A stretch of 64,000 bases of DNA from Helicobacter pylori PMSS1. Lineage in GTDB: Bacteria; Campylobacterota; Campylobacteria; Campylobacterales; Arcobacteraceae. Below are positions 7,004-16,673 of this stretch, in pieces (within the stretch, counting starts at the first letter, position 1; the number at the start of each line of letters is the position of its first letter). The position numbers were made by a program, and so were the translations under genes. The DNA is taken from contig CAMCYD010000001.1 of assembly GCA_945883785.1 (NCBI GenBank), forward strand, positions 1-64,000, written 5' to 3'. The notes beneath the pieces were generated by a model. It was not told the origin of the DNA, made no database searches, and saw only the letters and a program-made list of their open reading frames with translations.

Positions 7004-9204
7004 AATTCTCCAATCAAATTACTATGAATATATGTTTGAAATGTTATTAAAGATGTTTCATGCCCCATTTCTACAGCAAAATTCAACATCTCTTCAGTGT
7101 ATTTAACTTTCGAAAATAATCTTTGTTCGAATCGATATGTCGCAAACGAAGCTCTCAATGAATGCATTGTACAATATCTTTTTGTAATATTTTGAATAAT
7201 CTTATTAAGATATACAATTTTATTATATGGCATGATTGATTTTGTCACATTAAGGTTTTCATTATTTTGATTCCATAATTCAACTTCTTTAAATAATGTT
7301 TTTGTACTAATATTTTTACTAGCTTTTAAAAATTCATCGAGCAATTTAGCATGATTTTTATTTTGAATAGCAAAAAAAACTTTCCTTTTAGCATTTTTTG
7401 TTTTTAATCTAGTAACTTTTGAATCTAATTTAATTCCATTCATGTTAACAAAAATTGTATAACCATTTTCAACTGCTTCCCCTGTATAAATATCATATTT
7501 TTCAGGAATTATATCTTGACATAATCTAGTCCTTAACTCACTTTTACGAAGGCCTGTATAAAATAATAGAAGTATAAAAGCCTGATCTTGTAGTATTGCA
7601 TATCTTAGATGCTTTGTATTGGTTTTTTTATCTTTATCAATAGCTTTCCTCTCATATGTTTCTTTGATTTTATGTAAAATTTTATCAATTTCGAACTCAA
7701 AAAGCATCGATTTTGGCATATCTGTAAAAAGTTTTTTTTCTAATATTTTAGATTTATCTAGTTTCGTAATTGTTGCAATAATTCCAGAAACTTTTTTTAT
7801 AGTATTTTCACTTTTTTTATCTCTTCTGAGGATATTCTTTAAAAATATCAATTTACTTTCATCAAATGTTTCTATATCTTCAAAATAACATAAAAAATTA
7901 CTTTTTATCAGACTAAGATAATCTTTAAATGTCTGAAATTCAATTTTAGGTTTGAGGTCATTATTTTCATCTAATTGAGGCCCTATCGTACGTTTTAAAT
8001 AAAAAACAATACCTTTTAATATAATGCCAATTGAAATTTCTTTTTTTTCAAATATAGCATGATCGAATTGTTTTATAACAGATTCTATATACTCTTTTTT
8101 CACATCTTTATTGTCAAACGATAATAAAGATGTCTTTTTTTGATGATGATTAAAATACAACAAAGGTGCAATATGTGTATCATAATCAAATCCACCAACA
8201 TCTAATAATTGATCATAATAATCATCAAATTCATCATCTATATCATGATTTTTTCTATACCTTTTATTGCATGCATTAACTTTTAATAAATGTCTGGGTA
8301 CAGAATTCTTTTGAAGTGCTTCTAATTCAGATAATATAATAGGAACCATTTGTATTAAATTAAATTTTATTGACACTTGAATTGGAGATTTAAATTGATA
8401 AATTTCTTTTGTTATGAAAGCACGTCTAACTAGATTACGATTAACTCGTTCTGATTTAAAAAGTTTTTTAATAATTTCATTTGATTCTTTTAGCAATACA
8501 TGATATCCTTTATTAAACAAACTTTGATTTGAATTCTCCAATTTATAATTCCAAAAATTTCTTATCGTGTTAGTGAATTCCTCATCTATTCTTATTACAT
8601 GATATGGTTGAAATTTTTTGTGAAAGCTTTTATCAAAAATAACTGTATACAATATTTCATTTCTTATAAATGAATCTTGTACATTTAATTTATTTAAATC
8701 ATCTTTACTAAATTTAGTACCATTGAAAACGGTAAGTACTAAAAATATATATGCTTCTACATTATCTATTTGATTTTTATCTACTGTCTTATTAAATTGA
8801 GCAATAGTGTCTTTAATAGATTTAACAAAATCCTCTATTTGATCTATAATCCAAAAGTTATCATCATTTAAAAAATTATGATACTTATTGATTTGTGCAA
8901 TTTTCTTTGAAATTGGAAAGTTTAAAGATGAGTCATCGAAATAATTATTTTCAATTAAATACTTGAAACAATCATATAGAGTTTCATCGGCTACTTTCAG
9001 TTGTACATACATATCAAGTGATACAAATGAAGAGTAAAATTCTACATCTAAAATAAACCGCTTTTGACGAATTTTAATCTTTTCAGATATATCTATAAGT
9101 TGCAAAGCATTGAGTATGGTTGAGTATATTTTTAAATATTTGTTAGGTATCTTTTTAGTTTGAATGAGTAAATACTCAATTGACTCTTCATATGCCAATG
9201 TCAT
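7000..9204 (-). CDS. Large tyrosine recombinase (734 residues)
   Basis: The C-terminal third carries the full catalytic set of tyrosine recombinases. These are FYTGLRKSELRTR (Arg I near residue 551), a TRLKTKNAKRKV hairpin lysine, CTMHSLRASFATY (H-x-x-R near 682-685), VEMGHE (His near 715) and TFQTYIHS (nucleophilic Tyr near 726). The catalytic domain ends almost at the C-terminus, as in integrases. The roughly 500-residue N-terminal part is far longer than the usual SAM-like core-binding region and is unrecognised; it may bind accessory DNA or a partner. The gene overlaps the 780-residue recombinase-like gene upstream by 17 bases and the 347-residue gene downstream by four. Such coupled recombinases recall the Tn554 and recombinase-in-trio arrangements. 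Confidence 0.8.
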   Translation of the reverse strand: MTLAYEESIEYLLIQTKKIPNKYLKIYSTILNALQLIDISEKIKIRQKRFILDVEFYSSFVSLDMYVQLKVADETLYDCFKYLIENNYFDDSSLNFPISKKIAQINKYHNFLNDDNFWIIDQIEDFVKSIKDTIAQFNKTVDKNQIDNVEAYIFLVLTVFNGTKFSKDDLNKLNVQDSFIRNEILYTVIFDKSFHKKFQPYHVIRIDEEFTNTIRNFWNYKLENSNQSLFNKGYHVLLKESNEIIKKLFKSERVNRNLVRRAFITKEIYQFKSPIQVSIKFNLIQMVPIILSELEALQKNSVPRHLLKVNACNKRYRKNHDIDDEFDDYYDQLLDVGGFDYDTHIAPLLYFNHHQKKTSLLSFDNKDVKKEYIESVIKQFDHAIFEKKEISIGIILKGIVFYLKRTIGPQLDENNDLKPKIEFQTFKDYLSLIKSNFLCYFEDIETFDESKLIFLKNILRRDKKSENTIKKVSGIIATITKLDKSKILEKKLFTDMPKSMLFEFEIDKILHKIKETYERKAIDKDKKTNTKHLRYAILQDQAFILLLFYTGLRKSELRTRLCQDIIPEKYDIYTGEAVENGYTIFVNMNGIKLDSKVTRLKTKNAKRKVFFAIQNKNHAKLLDEFLKASKNISTKTLFKEVELWNQNNENLNVTKSIMPYNKIVYLNKIIQNITKRYCTMHSLRASFATYRFEQRLFSKVKYTEEMLNFAVEMGHETSLITFQTYIHSNLIGEL

Positions 9205-11530
9205 GACTTATTTCACTTATAAAATAGATTTTAGAAATATCTTCCAATAAATTTCTAAATAAAATACTATAGCTATTGCTATCAAGCATACTTAATATAC
9301 CTAAAGACTCTGAACCATTAATTGAATGCCCCATAAAAGCTAAAATTTTATCTTTATCTAAACTAGCATCTGAAGCTAAGGTTACAATGGTATGCCTTCC
9401 AACATTTAATGCGATTGATTCAATTTTGTTAAAAATCTCATCATGTTCATTCAAAAAAAAATCATTATAAATCATTCTAATATTAGACAATGTCACATCA
9501 TAAATCTTTTGTTTTTTATCAAGAAACACTATTCTTTTTGCATCTATTTCATACTCTTTTAATACTGCAAAATATTTTTCAATAATTGTAGCAGCTGAAT
9601 TACAAAGTGGTACAACTCTGTGCCCAGTATTTTCATAGTGACCTTTTTCTTGAATATGATAAATTTTATATAGAAGACTTACTTTTGACAAATTAACAGA
9701 CTTTTCAAAATCTCTAGTTCCACAAAGCAATGATAGTGCAAATCTAACATATAAACTGTATAAATTAAATTTCTTTAATTTGTTTTTTTCATTTTTGGCT
9801 GCTTGTTTCATTTGATTAAAGAAATTTGTTAAATCACTCGTATGAATAAGCTTTCTAGAACCAACATATTCTTCTTCAAATTCATCATAATCACTATTCC
9901 GATTTACTTTCGTTCGAGTAAATTTTTTTAAAATTAAATCATTTATTTCCAGCTTATTTAAATAGCTTTTCAAAAAGTGGGAATGTTTAGCTAAGTTTGA
10001 TGAAGTCAGAGTATATTTTATGATTGGTGAATTATTCTGATCAATGTTATTGGTAGCTAATAAACTTTGAGTATTGATACTTTTATCAAATATCTTTTGA
10101 TGCACAAGCATTGTGTTCCATATATGATTAAAATTAATTGTAAAATTTCTATCTATACCCTTTACATATTTCTCAATTACATCCCTAAATCGTTCAAAAG
10201 AAATTTCTTTGTTATAAGTTTTTAAACAATTTAAGAATAATTCAATGCTCATTGGTACCTTATAATTAACAAACTCTTGAGTTTTAATACCAATAGAATC
10301 ATTAAATTGTTCATAATTTGCAAATAATTTTTTATTAAGTTTTCTCTCAATTAATGAGTAATCACTATGTTTTAAAAGTTCTTCAATGTCTTGTGTGCTT
10401 ATTCCTAGAATAATCCCTGTAAGAAAATAGATTTTATAAAAATCTTCATCATCTTGAATTTGATATTTTCTATTAAGCTTTACAGAAATAATAAGTTGAG
10501 ATAGTAAGTTTGAAAGTTGAAAAACGGTTGGGTATCTGTATAGCGAGGGTAACATTAATTTTGATTTTGCAATTGCTGCGCTTTTCGATTTAATCTGTTT
10601 GTGCTGTTGTTTTTTAGTTGTTCTTTCTTTGTTGCTACTTTTTTCACGAAAAAATTCTGCTTGTGATATTTTTTGCTCTGCCTTCTCTTCATCATTGATT
10701 GGTAAATCTTCATCAGGAATGATGTATTGTGAAGTAGAAACACCATGGCTAGATGTTTCTTCTAAATGTTTTGCATTCTCTTTTGTAGTGTCGGTGTATT
10801 TCTTTTGTGTGAAGGATCTTTTTTTAGGGGTATAATTTGCCAGATTCTCAAAAGTTTTTATTTCATCAAAAGAACTTTCTAATAAATTATTGACATTAAC
10901 TTTCAATAAACTTTTAATCCCTATATGATTTTCTTCATTTATTCCAATTGTAAATGAAAATTTTTCTTTATTTTTCGTTTCTATCCCATATATCTTTTTA
11001 TTTGCTAGCAACTCTAAAACATTTAATGGATACCTTGTGTCATTAATGATTTCTTTTATTTTTAATTTTTCAAATGTATGTATAATTTCAATAAAATGTA
11101 CAAAAAAACGGAGAGCATTTGATAAATTTATTTCATATTGATTTTTATCTTTTAAAATTTTAAGTATTGTCAAATGTACGGACAGTATAAATGAACACAC
11201 GATTTTTGATAATTTTGTATCAAAAAGTGGTAAATAAAAATATAATCGAGCAAGTTCGTAATCAGTGAATTCTTTTTTATTTGAAAAGTGAGATGAAGAA
11301 ATTTGTTTTGAAACTTCAACAAATTTATTTTTATCGATTATTTCTGTTAAATCATTTCTAAATTTCTTTTTTTTGTCTTCAAATTGTTCTATACTTTTGT
11401 TATGACCGTGTAAATATTCAATTATTTGCAATTGATCTCTAAGATAGGAATTGTCAAAAACAAATAAAAAATTACTTACTATGTTATGCAGTGCAAAACT
11501 TTGATCGTATAAAAATAGTTTTTTTATCAT
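9188..11530 (-). CDS. Second large tyrosine-recombinase-like protein (780 residues)
   Basis: The C-terminal region resembles a tyrosine recombinase catalytic domain: LLCGTRDFEKSV (Arg I near residue 605), GHRVVPL, ALNVGRHTIVTLASDAS (Arg II, but the usual HxxR histidine is Asn), LAFMGHS (His near 731), and a possible nucleophile in SNSYSILF. The Asn substitution suggests reduced or altered activity, perhaps a structural partner of the 734-residue recombinase. A low-complexity Lys/Gln/Ser-rich linker lies near residues 260-325 and separates two large N-terminal helical regions. The gene overlaps the zinc-finger gene upstream by four bases and the next recombinase by 17, so the proteins are made in a coordinated way. 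Confidence 0.7.
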   Translation of the reverse strand: MIKKLFLYDQSFALHNIVSNFLFVFDNSYLRDQLQIIEYLHGHNKSIEQFEDKKKKFRNDLTEIIDKNKFVEVSKQISSSHFSNKKEFTDYELARLYFYLPLFDTKLSKIVCSFILSVHLTILKILKDKNQYEINLSNALRFFVHFIEIIHTFEKLKIKEIINDTRYPLNVLELLANKKIYGIETKNKEKFSFTIGINEENHIGIKSLLKVNVNNLLESSFDEIKTFENLANYTPKKRSFTQKKYTDTTKENAKHLEETSSHGVSTSQYIIPDEDLPINDEEKAEQKISQAEFFREKSSNKERTTKKQQHKQIKSKSAAIAKSKLMLPSLYRYPTVFQLSNLLSQLIISVKLNRKYQIQDDEDFYKIYFLTGIILGISTQDIEELLKHSDYSLIERKLNKKLFANYEQFNDSIGIKTQEFVNYKVPMSIELFLNCLKTYNKEISFERFRDVIEKYVKGIDRNFTINFNHIWNTMLVHQKIFDKSINTQSLLATNNIDQNNSPIIKYTLTSSNLAKHSHFLKSYLNKLEINDLILKKFTRTKVNRNSDYDEFEEEYVGSRKLIHTSDLTNFFNQMKQAAKNEKNKLKKFNLYSLYVRFALSLLCGTRDFEKSVNLSKVSLLYKIYHIQEKGHYENTGHRVVPLCNSAATIIEKYFAVLKEYEIDAKRIVFLDKKQKIYDVTLSNIRMIYNDFFLNEHDEIFNKIESIALNVGRHTIVTLASDASLDKDKILAFMGHSINGSESLGILSMLDSNSYSILFRNLLEDISKIYFISEISHDIGI

Positions 11531-12936
11531 TTAAGATAACTACTTAAATCTAAAATCTCAAAGTCATCACTTGTAATATGTCTTTTAATTACTTTACGAC
11601 CATTTACAAAAACACCGCTGTATTTAGAAACTAAAGCTAATGTATGAAAAATATGTTCATACTCTTTTGAACAAGCATCATGTAAATGTTTAAAATTATT
11701 TAATTCCAGTGTAGAATCATCCAATGCATGAATGTAAAAATCTCCATATTGTTTAAAATCTCCATCGTGAACACATTTAAAATAATATTTTTTATTTTTT
11801 ATATAGACTAATTCTTCATATGACTTGTATTTGTCATTAGTATCATTTTGAATATTTAATGAGATTTGTAATTTATGTAATTGATCACAAATAGGGCATT
11901 TTACATCTAATTGTAATAATCTATTTTTTATCAAAAGATTTGAATATTTATAGAAATCAGCGGTATTCATTAAATATTTCACGGTTGGAATACTCGCTTG
12001 GATATTGTTATCAAAAATGTCAATGTAGTAAATAAAATCTTTATTTATTGGTTTTATATTAGATTTGAACCATTTAATTAATTGATTATTATTTAATTTT
12101 GTAATCATTACATCATTAAATTTGTAGCTAAATGAAGCATAATTTCTAAATATTGTACGATCATGATTACAATCAAAATAAATTTTATCTTCCATAATAT
12201 TAATATAATTGTTTTTCTCACTGACGGAAAACTTTTTTGCACAAATAGGACAATATAAATATTTAACTTCTTTCCACGTAAAATCACCACTAATTGTTTC
12301 TGAAGATAAATACTCTTTTCTGGATTCTTGTAATAAATTAATTCTTGGATTGCTATTTCCATCATTCAAAAAATTCTTTTTATTTCTTGTTTTGTGAAAA
12401 ACTGTTCCATAAAAAGATTTTTGTGTATTTTCATTTAGTAATAAAAATTTTTGATTTTCAAAAATATCTTTAATTATTTTTGAACTTAGTTCTCCGTATT
12501 CGTTAGAATAAAGTAACATAAATGATAAAATTTCTAGTTGACCATGTTTGATTTTCTTTTCTGCTGAGCAAGAAATAAACTCTACCTTTATAGTATCTTC
12601 TTTTGAAATGTATTCATTATAATATAGTATTTTTATTATCATATATTTTGTCAAATCTACGACTTCGTGTATATCTGAAATGACTGGTGATAAAATATTT
12701 GGCAAATTTGATAATGAACCTTGAAAATATTTAGAATTTTCATCAACAAAAATTCTTAATGGCAAATCTAAAATATTTTTGATTTGACCCTTATCAATTG
12801 AATTAAAAATATCTAGGTTTCTATAATTCGTTAAAATTTTCTTCCATGTGGGATCAGCATACAAATATCTATCTATGTAATAAAATAAAATCTCCAAATT
12901 AACTGTAATAACTCGTTTTAAAGGTTTCTTTAACAT
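11527..12936 (-). CDS. Double CPIC zinc-finger protein (469 residues)
   Basis: Two similar zinc-binding units are visible: YCPICAKKFSVSEKN...FDCNHD near residue 230 and KCPICDQLHKL...FKCVHDGDF near residue 348. Each has C-x2-C followed some 20-35 residues later by C-x-H. The remainder is helical and unrecognised. A zinc-finger protein encoded directly before recombinases may recognise element ends or target DNA, but this is inference from position. Its ATGA overlap with the 780-residue gene and a four-base gap to the nucleotidyltransferase gene place it in the middle of the operon. Confidence 0.6.
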   Translation of the reverse strand: MLKKPLKRVITVNLEILFYYIDRYLYADPTWKKILTNYRNLDIFNSIDKGQIKNILDLPLRIFVDENSKYFQGSLSNLPNILSPVISDIHEVVDLTKYMIIKILYYNEYISKEDTIKVEFISCSAEKKIKHGQLEILSFMLLYSNEYGELSSKIIKDIFENQKFLLLNENTQKSFYGTVFHKTRNKKNFLNDGNSNPRINLLQESRKEYLSSETISGDFTWKEVKYLYCPICAKKFSVSEKNNYINIMEDKIYFDCNHDRTIFRNYASFSYKFNDVMITKLNNNQLIKWFKSNIKPINKDFIYYIDIFDNNIQASIPTVKYLMNTADFYKYSNLLIKNRLLQLDVKCPICDQLHKLQISLNIQNDTNDKYKSYEELVYIKNKKYYFKCVHDGDFKQYGDFYIHALDDSTLELNNFKHLHDACSKEYEHIFHTLALVSKYSGVFVNGRKVIKRHITSDDFEILDLSSYLK

Positions 12937-12940
12937 ATGT

Positions 12941-13660
12941 TTATATCAGATTACTTAAATTGGATAGAACATATTTTGATAAGTATTCAAATGATGGTGG
13001 ATTATCGACAAGTGTATAAATTGGTTGATCATAATTTTGATCATATTGTTTTATCTTTTGTTCAAGTGTTAATAAAAACAATTTAATACCTTCCCCTTGA
13101 TATGCCAATTCGTATTGTTGAATTAAATTCAATGTATCATTAATAGTAAAATTATAGTCTTTATTACTATATAGAGAGTATAAATCAAAATAATCCCTTA
13201 TCTTAACACGTTTATAAAACATCAATGATTTAAATTTAAATATTGATTCAACTGACATTATTTTAATATTACCGTAAAAACTATAAGAATCTTGATTAAA
13301 TATATCTTGATTTCCAACATTATGACTGCAATCAAAAAAAGTAATTTTTACATCACTAATTAACCAATCTTGTTGATAGTTATCTATACTATCTCCATCT
13401 CTTTCAAATTCATATTGCTGGCTCTTTGATGCTTCAAGCGGTACAATCTTTTCTTCCCCATAAATTTCTATACAAAATTTGATAAAATTTTCTATTTCAT
13501 TAGTCGGCAATTTTCCATTAATAAAGAAATCTAAATCTTCCGATTCTCTATGTTGAATGCGATATGATAATGCTGTTCCACCAGCTAAACGAAAATCAAA
13601 TTCTGAAAAAATTGAATGATCTTTAATTTGCTCAAGCACATTTTTTAATTGTAACGTCAT
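12941..13660 (-). CDS. AbiEii-like nucleotidyltransferase toxin
   Basis: I set the start at ATG 13660 (MTLQLKNVLEQIKDH...), which has AAAAGGA five bases upstream; the frame is open for five more codons. The product is about 239 residues. It has the nucleotidyltransferase signature of the AbiEii (DUF1814) family: FRLAGGTALSYRIQHRESED directly followed by LDFF. In this family the GGTAL turn and the DLD carboxylates bind nucleotide and metal. Family members are toxins that modify RNA and are neutralised by a partner with a helix-turn-helix. The 29-base overlap with the upstream HTH gene fits a toxin-antitoxin pair. It probably stabilises the recombinase element. Confidence 0.75.
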   Translation of the reverse strand: MTLQLKNVLEQIKDHSIFSEFDFRLAGGTALSYRIQHRESEDLDFFINGKLPTNEIENFIKFCIEIYGEEKIVPLEASKSQQYEFERDGDSIDNYQQDWLISDVKITFFDCSHNVGNQDIFNQDSYSFYGNIKIMSVESIFKFKSLMFYKRVKIRDYFDLYSLYSNKDYNFTINDTLNLIQQYELAYQGEGIKLFLLTLEQKIKQYDQNYDQPIYTLVDNPPSFEYLSKYVLSNLSNLI

Positions 13661-14345
13661 TGAATTCCTTTTCAAAATAATTAATCATTTTTTTAATGAT
13701 CAGTTTCTTTCTGAATGTTATATTAGAAGCATCAACTTCTTTTTCAACTTCATCATATCCGTTAACTCGACAGAAATAATCTACTACTCTTTGTGATGGA
13801 TTAATAAGAAATTGAATATTTAATTCATCATGATAATTAAACTCTTTATTATACAGTTTAGATTCAAAATAATCGATTTGTCTTAGTGCTTCATATTTAT
13901 TCTTATCATCAATTTTAGAATTATAAACAGTTGTTCTTACTCTATCTATTCCAAAAGATTTACAAAGAATATCAGTATCAATTTGGTCTGCTCTTTCCAT
14001 ATAAACAATAATTATATTTTTGATATTTAACTTTTCCTTATTCTTTGTAGACCAAAATAAATCTTTTGAGAATATTGATTTATCTAGACTAATATAACGT
14101 GTAGTGTCTTTGTATTTTGGAATATATTTATCCTTTTCTTTTTGATAAGACAGAATTAATTCTACCTGTTTTGTGTCTAGTGATTTCAAAAGGATAGCTA
14201 GGTTTTTCCTATTATGATTATCGTTAGACCAATCAAATAAAGTACTATTTGAAATATTGAATATATCATTTATCTCTTTATTTGTCACCTGATACTCCTC
14301 TATATGTATATCTAGTATTTTATCCGAATATAGTATTTTTGTCAA
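13632..14345 (-). CDS. HTH protein, candidate antitoxin/regulator of the AbiE-like pair
   Basis: This 237-residue protein opens the six-gene operon. Residues 19-60 (VTNKEINDIFNISNSTLFDW...) read as a helix-turn-helix. The middle contains a strand-rich KLNIKNIIIVYMERADQID segment, and no catalytic motif is visible. Its position directly before an AbiEii-like nucleotidyltransferase, with overlap, fits an AbiEi-type antitoxin that also represses the operon, although it is not a standard AbiEi by sequence. Upstream, 14346-14560 is AT-rich and should hold the operon promoter. Confidence 0.55.
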   Translation of the reverse strand: MTKILYSDKILDIHIEEYQVTNKEINDIFNISNSTLFDWSNDNHNRKNLAILLKSLDTKQVELILSYQKEKDKYIPKYKDTTRYISLDKSIFSKDLFWSTKNKEKLNIKNIIIVYMERADQIDTDILCKSFGIDRVRTTVYNSKIDDKNKYEALRQIDYFESKLYNKEFNYHDELNIQFLINPSQRVVDYFCRVNGYDEVEKEVDASNITFRKKLIIKKMINYFEKEFNDVTIKKCA

Positions 14346-14560
14346 ATTTCCGTTAAAAAGTAAAATTCACCTATTTTTAGCTGAGTTATACAATAATGCA
14401 GGGTAAAAAACCATATTTAATAATAATTATTGCCATAATTACATAAATAATAGATATATAATCCAAATGTATTAATAAATATTTTGGGGTTATTTGGCAT
14501 ATTGCGACGACTTTTTCAGATAAGAATATATACAAATATTTACTACAAACTAGAGTGAAA

Positions 14561-14908
14561 TCACTTTTTAGATTCTACTCTATCTTTGCACATAAGTTGA
14601 TTTGCTTTTAATCCATTTTGAATAAAACTATCCAAAACTATATTCATAATTTTTTCTTTGTTCTCTTTATTTTCTTTATTGAGAATGACAATTCTTTCTA
14701 AATATAATTTTTTTGCTTTTTCTAATTTATCTTTTTCTTTTTTTAAAATAGCATTAAACTTTGAATCTATCCTTTCAATTTCTTCTTTTGTCTCTATATT
14801 CATTTCATCAATTTTTAATTTTAAAAGTGTATTTAAAAAGTCTTTAATCTCTTTAGATAGAGTATCTTTTTTATTTATATATTTTTTAATTATTTTATCA
14901 TCAATCAT
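14561..14908 (-). CDS. Small coiled-coil protein
   Basis: A highly charged, Lys/Glu-rich 115-residue protein that is helical throughout (for example LKLKIDEMNIETKEEIERID and KEKDKLEKAKKLYLERIVI). It probably forms a coiled coil. No signal or membrane segment and no family are recognised. It lies alone between the recombinase operon and the XerH-like gene. Confidence 0.45.
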   Translation of the reverse strand: MIDDKIIKKYINKKDTLSKEIKDFLNTLLKLKIDEMNIETKEEIERIDSKFNAILKKEKDKLEKAKKLYLERIVILNKENKENKEKIMNIVLDSFIQNGLKANQLMCKDRVESKK

Positions 14909-15095
14909 GTCTAACTTCCTATATTATTCTTTTATTCAATTTGTAGTATATAATGATTTTTATTAAAAAATATTATTGTGAATATATTGAAGATTTGAGC
15001 TACTTTTTGAATTGATATTAAACTTAATTATTTAAAATCTCATTTTAGATCTTTTGTTATAACTTGTTTTTTTTCTAAGGTTTTGTTACAGATCA

Positions 15096-15299
15096 TCACA
15101 TTGCCATTTTTACTTTACCATCAGTTTGTAAAATTGCTTTTAATAAACATTTACCTATTTTAATTTCATTATCAATATTAATGTATTGGTATACAAAATT
15201 AAAATTTTTCTTATCTAATTTTTTGCCAATCAAATTACTTTTGACAATTTGTCTACCATTATAATCTGCAGAAATAATATTTTTATATCGTTTCTTACT
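15096..15299 (-). pseudogene. Open fragment without a start codon
   Basis: Between two stops, 67 sense codons remain open on the minus strand, including KRYKNIISADYNGRQIVKSN and ending GKVKMAM. No ATG, GTG or TTG start sits at a sensible place, so it looks like the 3' remnant of a gene. The family is unknown. The rest of 14967-15415 shows no convincing gene. Confidence 0.25.
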
Positions 15300-15415
15300 T
15301 CACCACTCTCTTCTTTTTGGACTTCCGAATCTCAATTAAATATCAATATTTTATTTTTATTACACTTGTGCTGTGATATTTGAATATATAATTCACATTA
15401 AACCTCAAATTATTT

Positions 15416-16378
15416 TCACTTAAAACTAACGGCTACTTTTCTCATCCTACTTTGGCTCTTCTTATAGTATATTCTTGTTATAGAGGGATCTGAATGACCT
15501 AAAAAATCTTGTGCATCACCCAAATCCACACCATTTTCTCTCATTTGCATAGCACAGGTGTGTCTTAAAATATGGATTCCCCTACTTTTAACATTAGCAC
15601 ATTTGGTGATATCACTAAAATAGTTATATAAACTGTGTCTAGTAAGCTTACCACCTCTAATCTGGTGGAATAGGAGTTCGTTTGACTTTCTTATGATTTT
15701 AAAAAAATCAAGTTCTTTTTTTATATGTGCATAAAGAATTGGAACGATTCTCTCTTTATGCCCTTTTCCTTTAACCGTAATATCCACGATTGCTACTTTT
15801 TGATCGATGTAGGGTTCAGAGATACTTGATGGTTGGAGTGTACAGATCTCTTCTGCCCTTAATCCTCCGTAAAGTCCAAATTTAAAAGCTAGGTTTACTG
15901 TATAGATATACTCTTGTGATTTTAGTTCATCACAAAGATTATTTTTATTATTGGTCATAGAGTATCTTCTATAGAGGTTGGAGAGATACTTTTTGATTTT
16001 TGTTAGAGATTCAACATCAAGTGATTTTATTTCACATTGTTCCCTTTTAAATTGAATTTTATTCCATTTAATCTTGAGTGATAGTTCGTTCTCATCTTCT
16101 ATAAAATTAATAAAAAGTTTGAGTGCTTTTTTATATGCACTGTTTGTCCAATAGGAAAAAATTCTTAGTGAGTTGTTTTTATTTTCAGCAAACTTAATTG
16201 CTTCGCTTATAATTCGATGATTAAGCTCTTCAATTGTAGTCATTCTATTTTTCTCATCGATATAGGCTAAAAAATTATCAATAATATATTGATAGCTATC
16301 AATAGTTTTTGGATCTTTTTGTTGGAGTTCTAATTCAGTGATAAACTGATCTTTGAAATAACTAAAAAACTTATACAT
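15416..16378 (-). CDS. XerH-like tyrosine recombinase
   Basis: A 320-residue protein with an N-terminal SAM-like core-binding domain (residues 1-110) and a complete catalytic domain: GLYGGLRAEEICTL (Arg I), KGKGHKERIVPI (Lys), HILRHTCAMQM (H-x-x-R), FLGHSD (His) and RIYYKKS (Tyr). Size and motifs fit the XerH / Xer-related recombinases of Campylobacterota. It could resolve dimers of this replicon or integrate it. The gene stands alone, preceded by a perfect 25-bp palindrome (16433-16457) that could be its binding site or operator. Confidence 0.85.
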   Translation of the reverse strand: MYKFFSYFKDQFITELELQQKDPKTIDSYQYIIDNFLAYIDEKNRMTTIEELNHRIISEAIKFAENKNNSLRIFSYWTNSAYKKALKLFINFIEDENELSLKIKWNKIQFKREQCEIKSLDVESLTKIKKYLSNLYRRYSMTNNKNNLCDELKSQEYIYTVNLAFKFGLYGGLRAEEICTLQPSSISEPYIDQKVAIVDITVKGKGHKERIVPILYAHIKKELDFFKIIRKSNELLFHQIRGGKLTRHSLYNYFSDITKCANVKSRGIHILRHTCAMQMRENGVDLGDAQDFLGHSDPSITRIYYKKSQSRMRKVAVSFK

Positions 16379-16432
16379 CTCTCAAACCTCCATTTTATAA
16401 TATTTTGAAGCACTTTTTACTCTGCCGATAAA

Positions 16433-16457
16433 ATTACATACTAGCTTAGTATGTAAT
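16433..16457. repeat. Perfect 25-bp palindrome upstream of the recombinase gene
   Basis: The arms ATTACATACTA and TAGTATGTAAT are exact inverse complements around GCT. The centre is 67 bp upstream of the recombinase start. Candidate recombinase site, operator or terminator; it lacks a following T-run on either strand. Confidence 0.6.
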
Positions 16458-16591
16458 ATTGCGCATAAACCTCTTTTTATCTTTTCTTGCACTGTTTTAT
16501 TTGCATTATTCAATTGTATAAGAACTTACCGCATCTGAAATTTCGTTTTTAAAAGTCCTCATTTACAGATTTTCTATTTTAATTCACTTCG

Positions 16592-16607
16592 CGAAACACC
16601 CTCTTCG
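16592..16607. promoter_or_regulatory. CGAA-AGGGT-TTCG element, copy 1
   Basis: On the minus strand this reads CGAAGAGGGTGTTTCG. It lies 66 bp before the start of the 177-residue gene and matches the elements at 18711, 18793 and 22977. Confidence 0.4.
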
Positions 16608-16673
16608 AGTAAATAATTTATACTTCAATTAATAAAAACTGTTCACTGAGACTTTCAAAAAAGGATAGAAAAA

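Noticed and set aside
15416-16673. tRNA-linked attachment site next to the recombinase
   Set aside because: I found no cloverleaf-like sequence or direct repeat that would mark attL/attR around the XerH-like gene.
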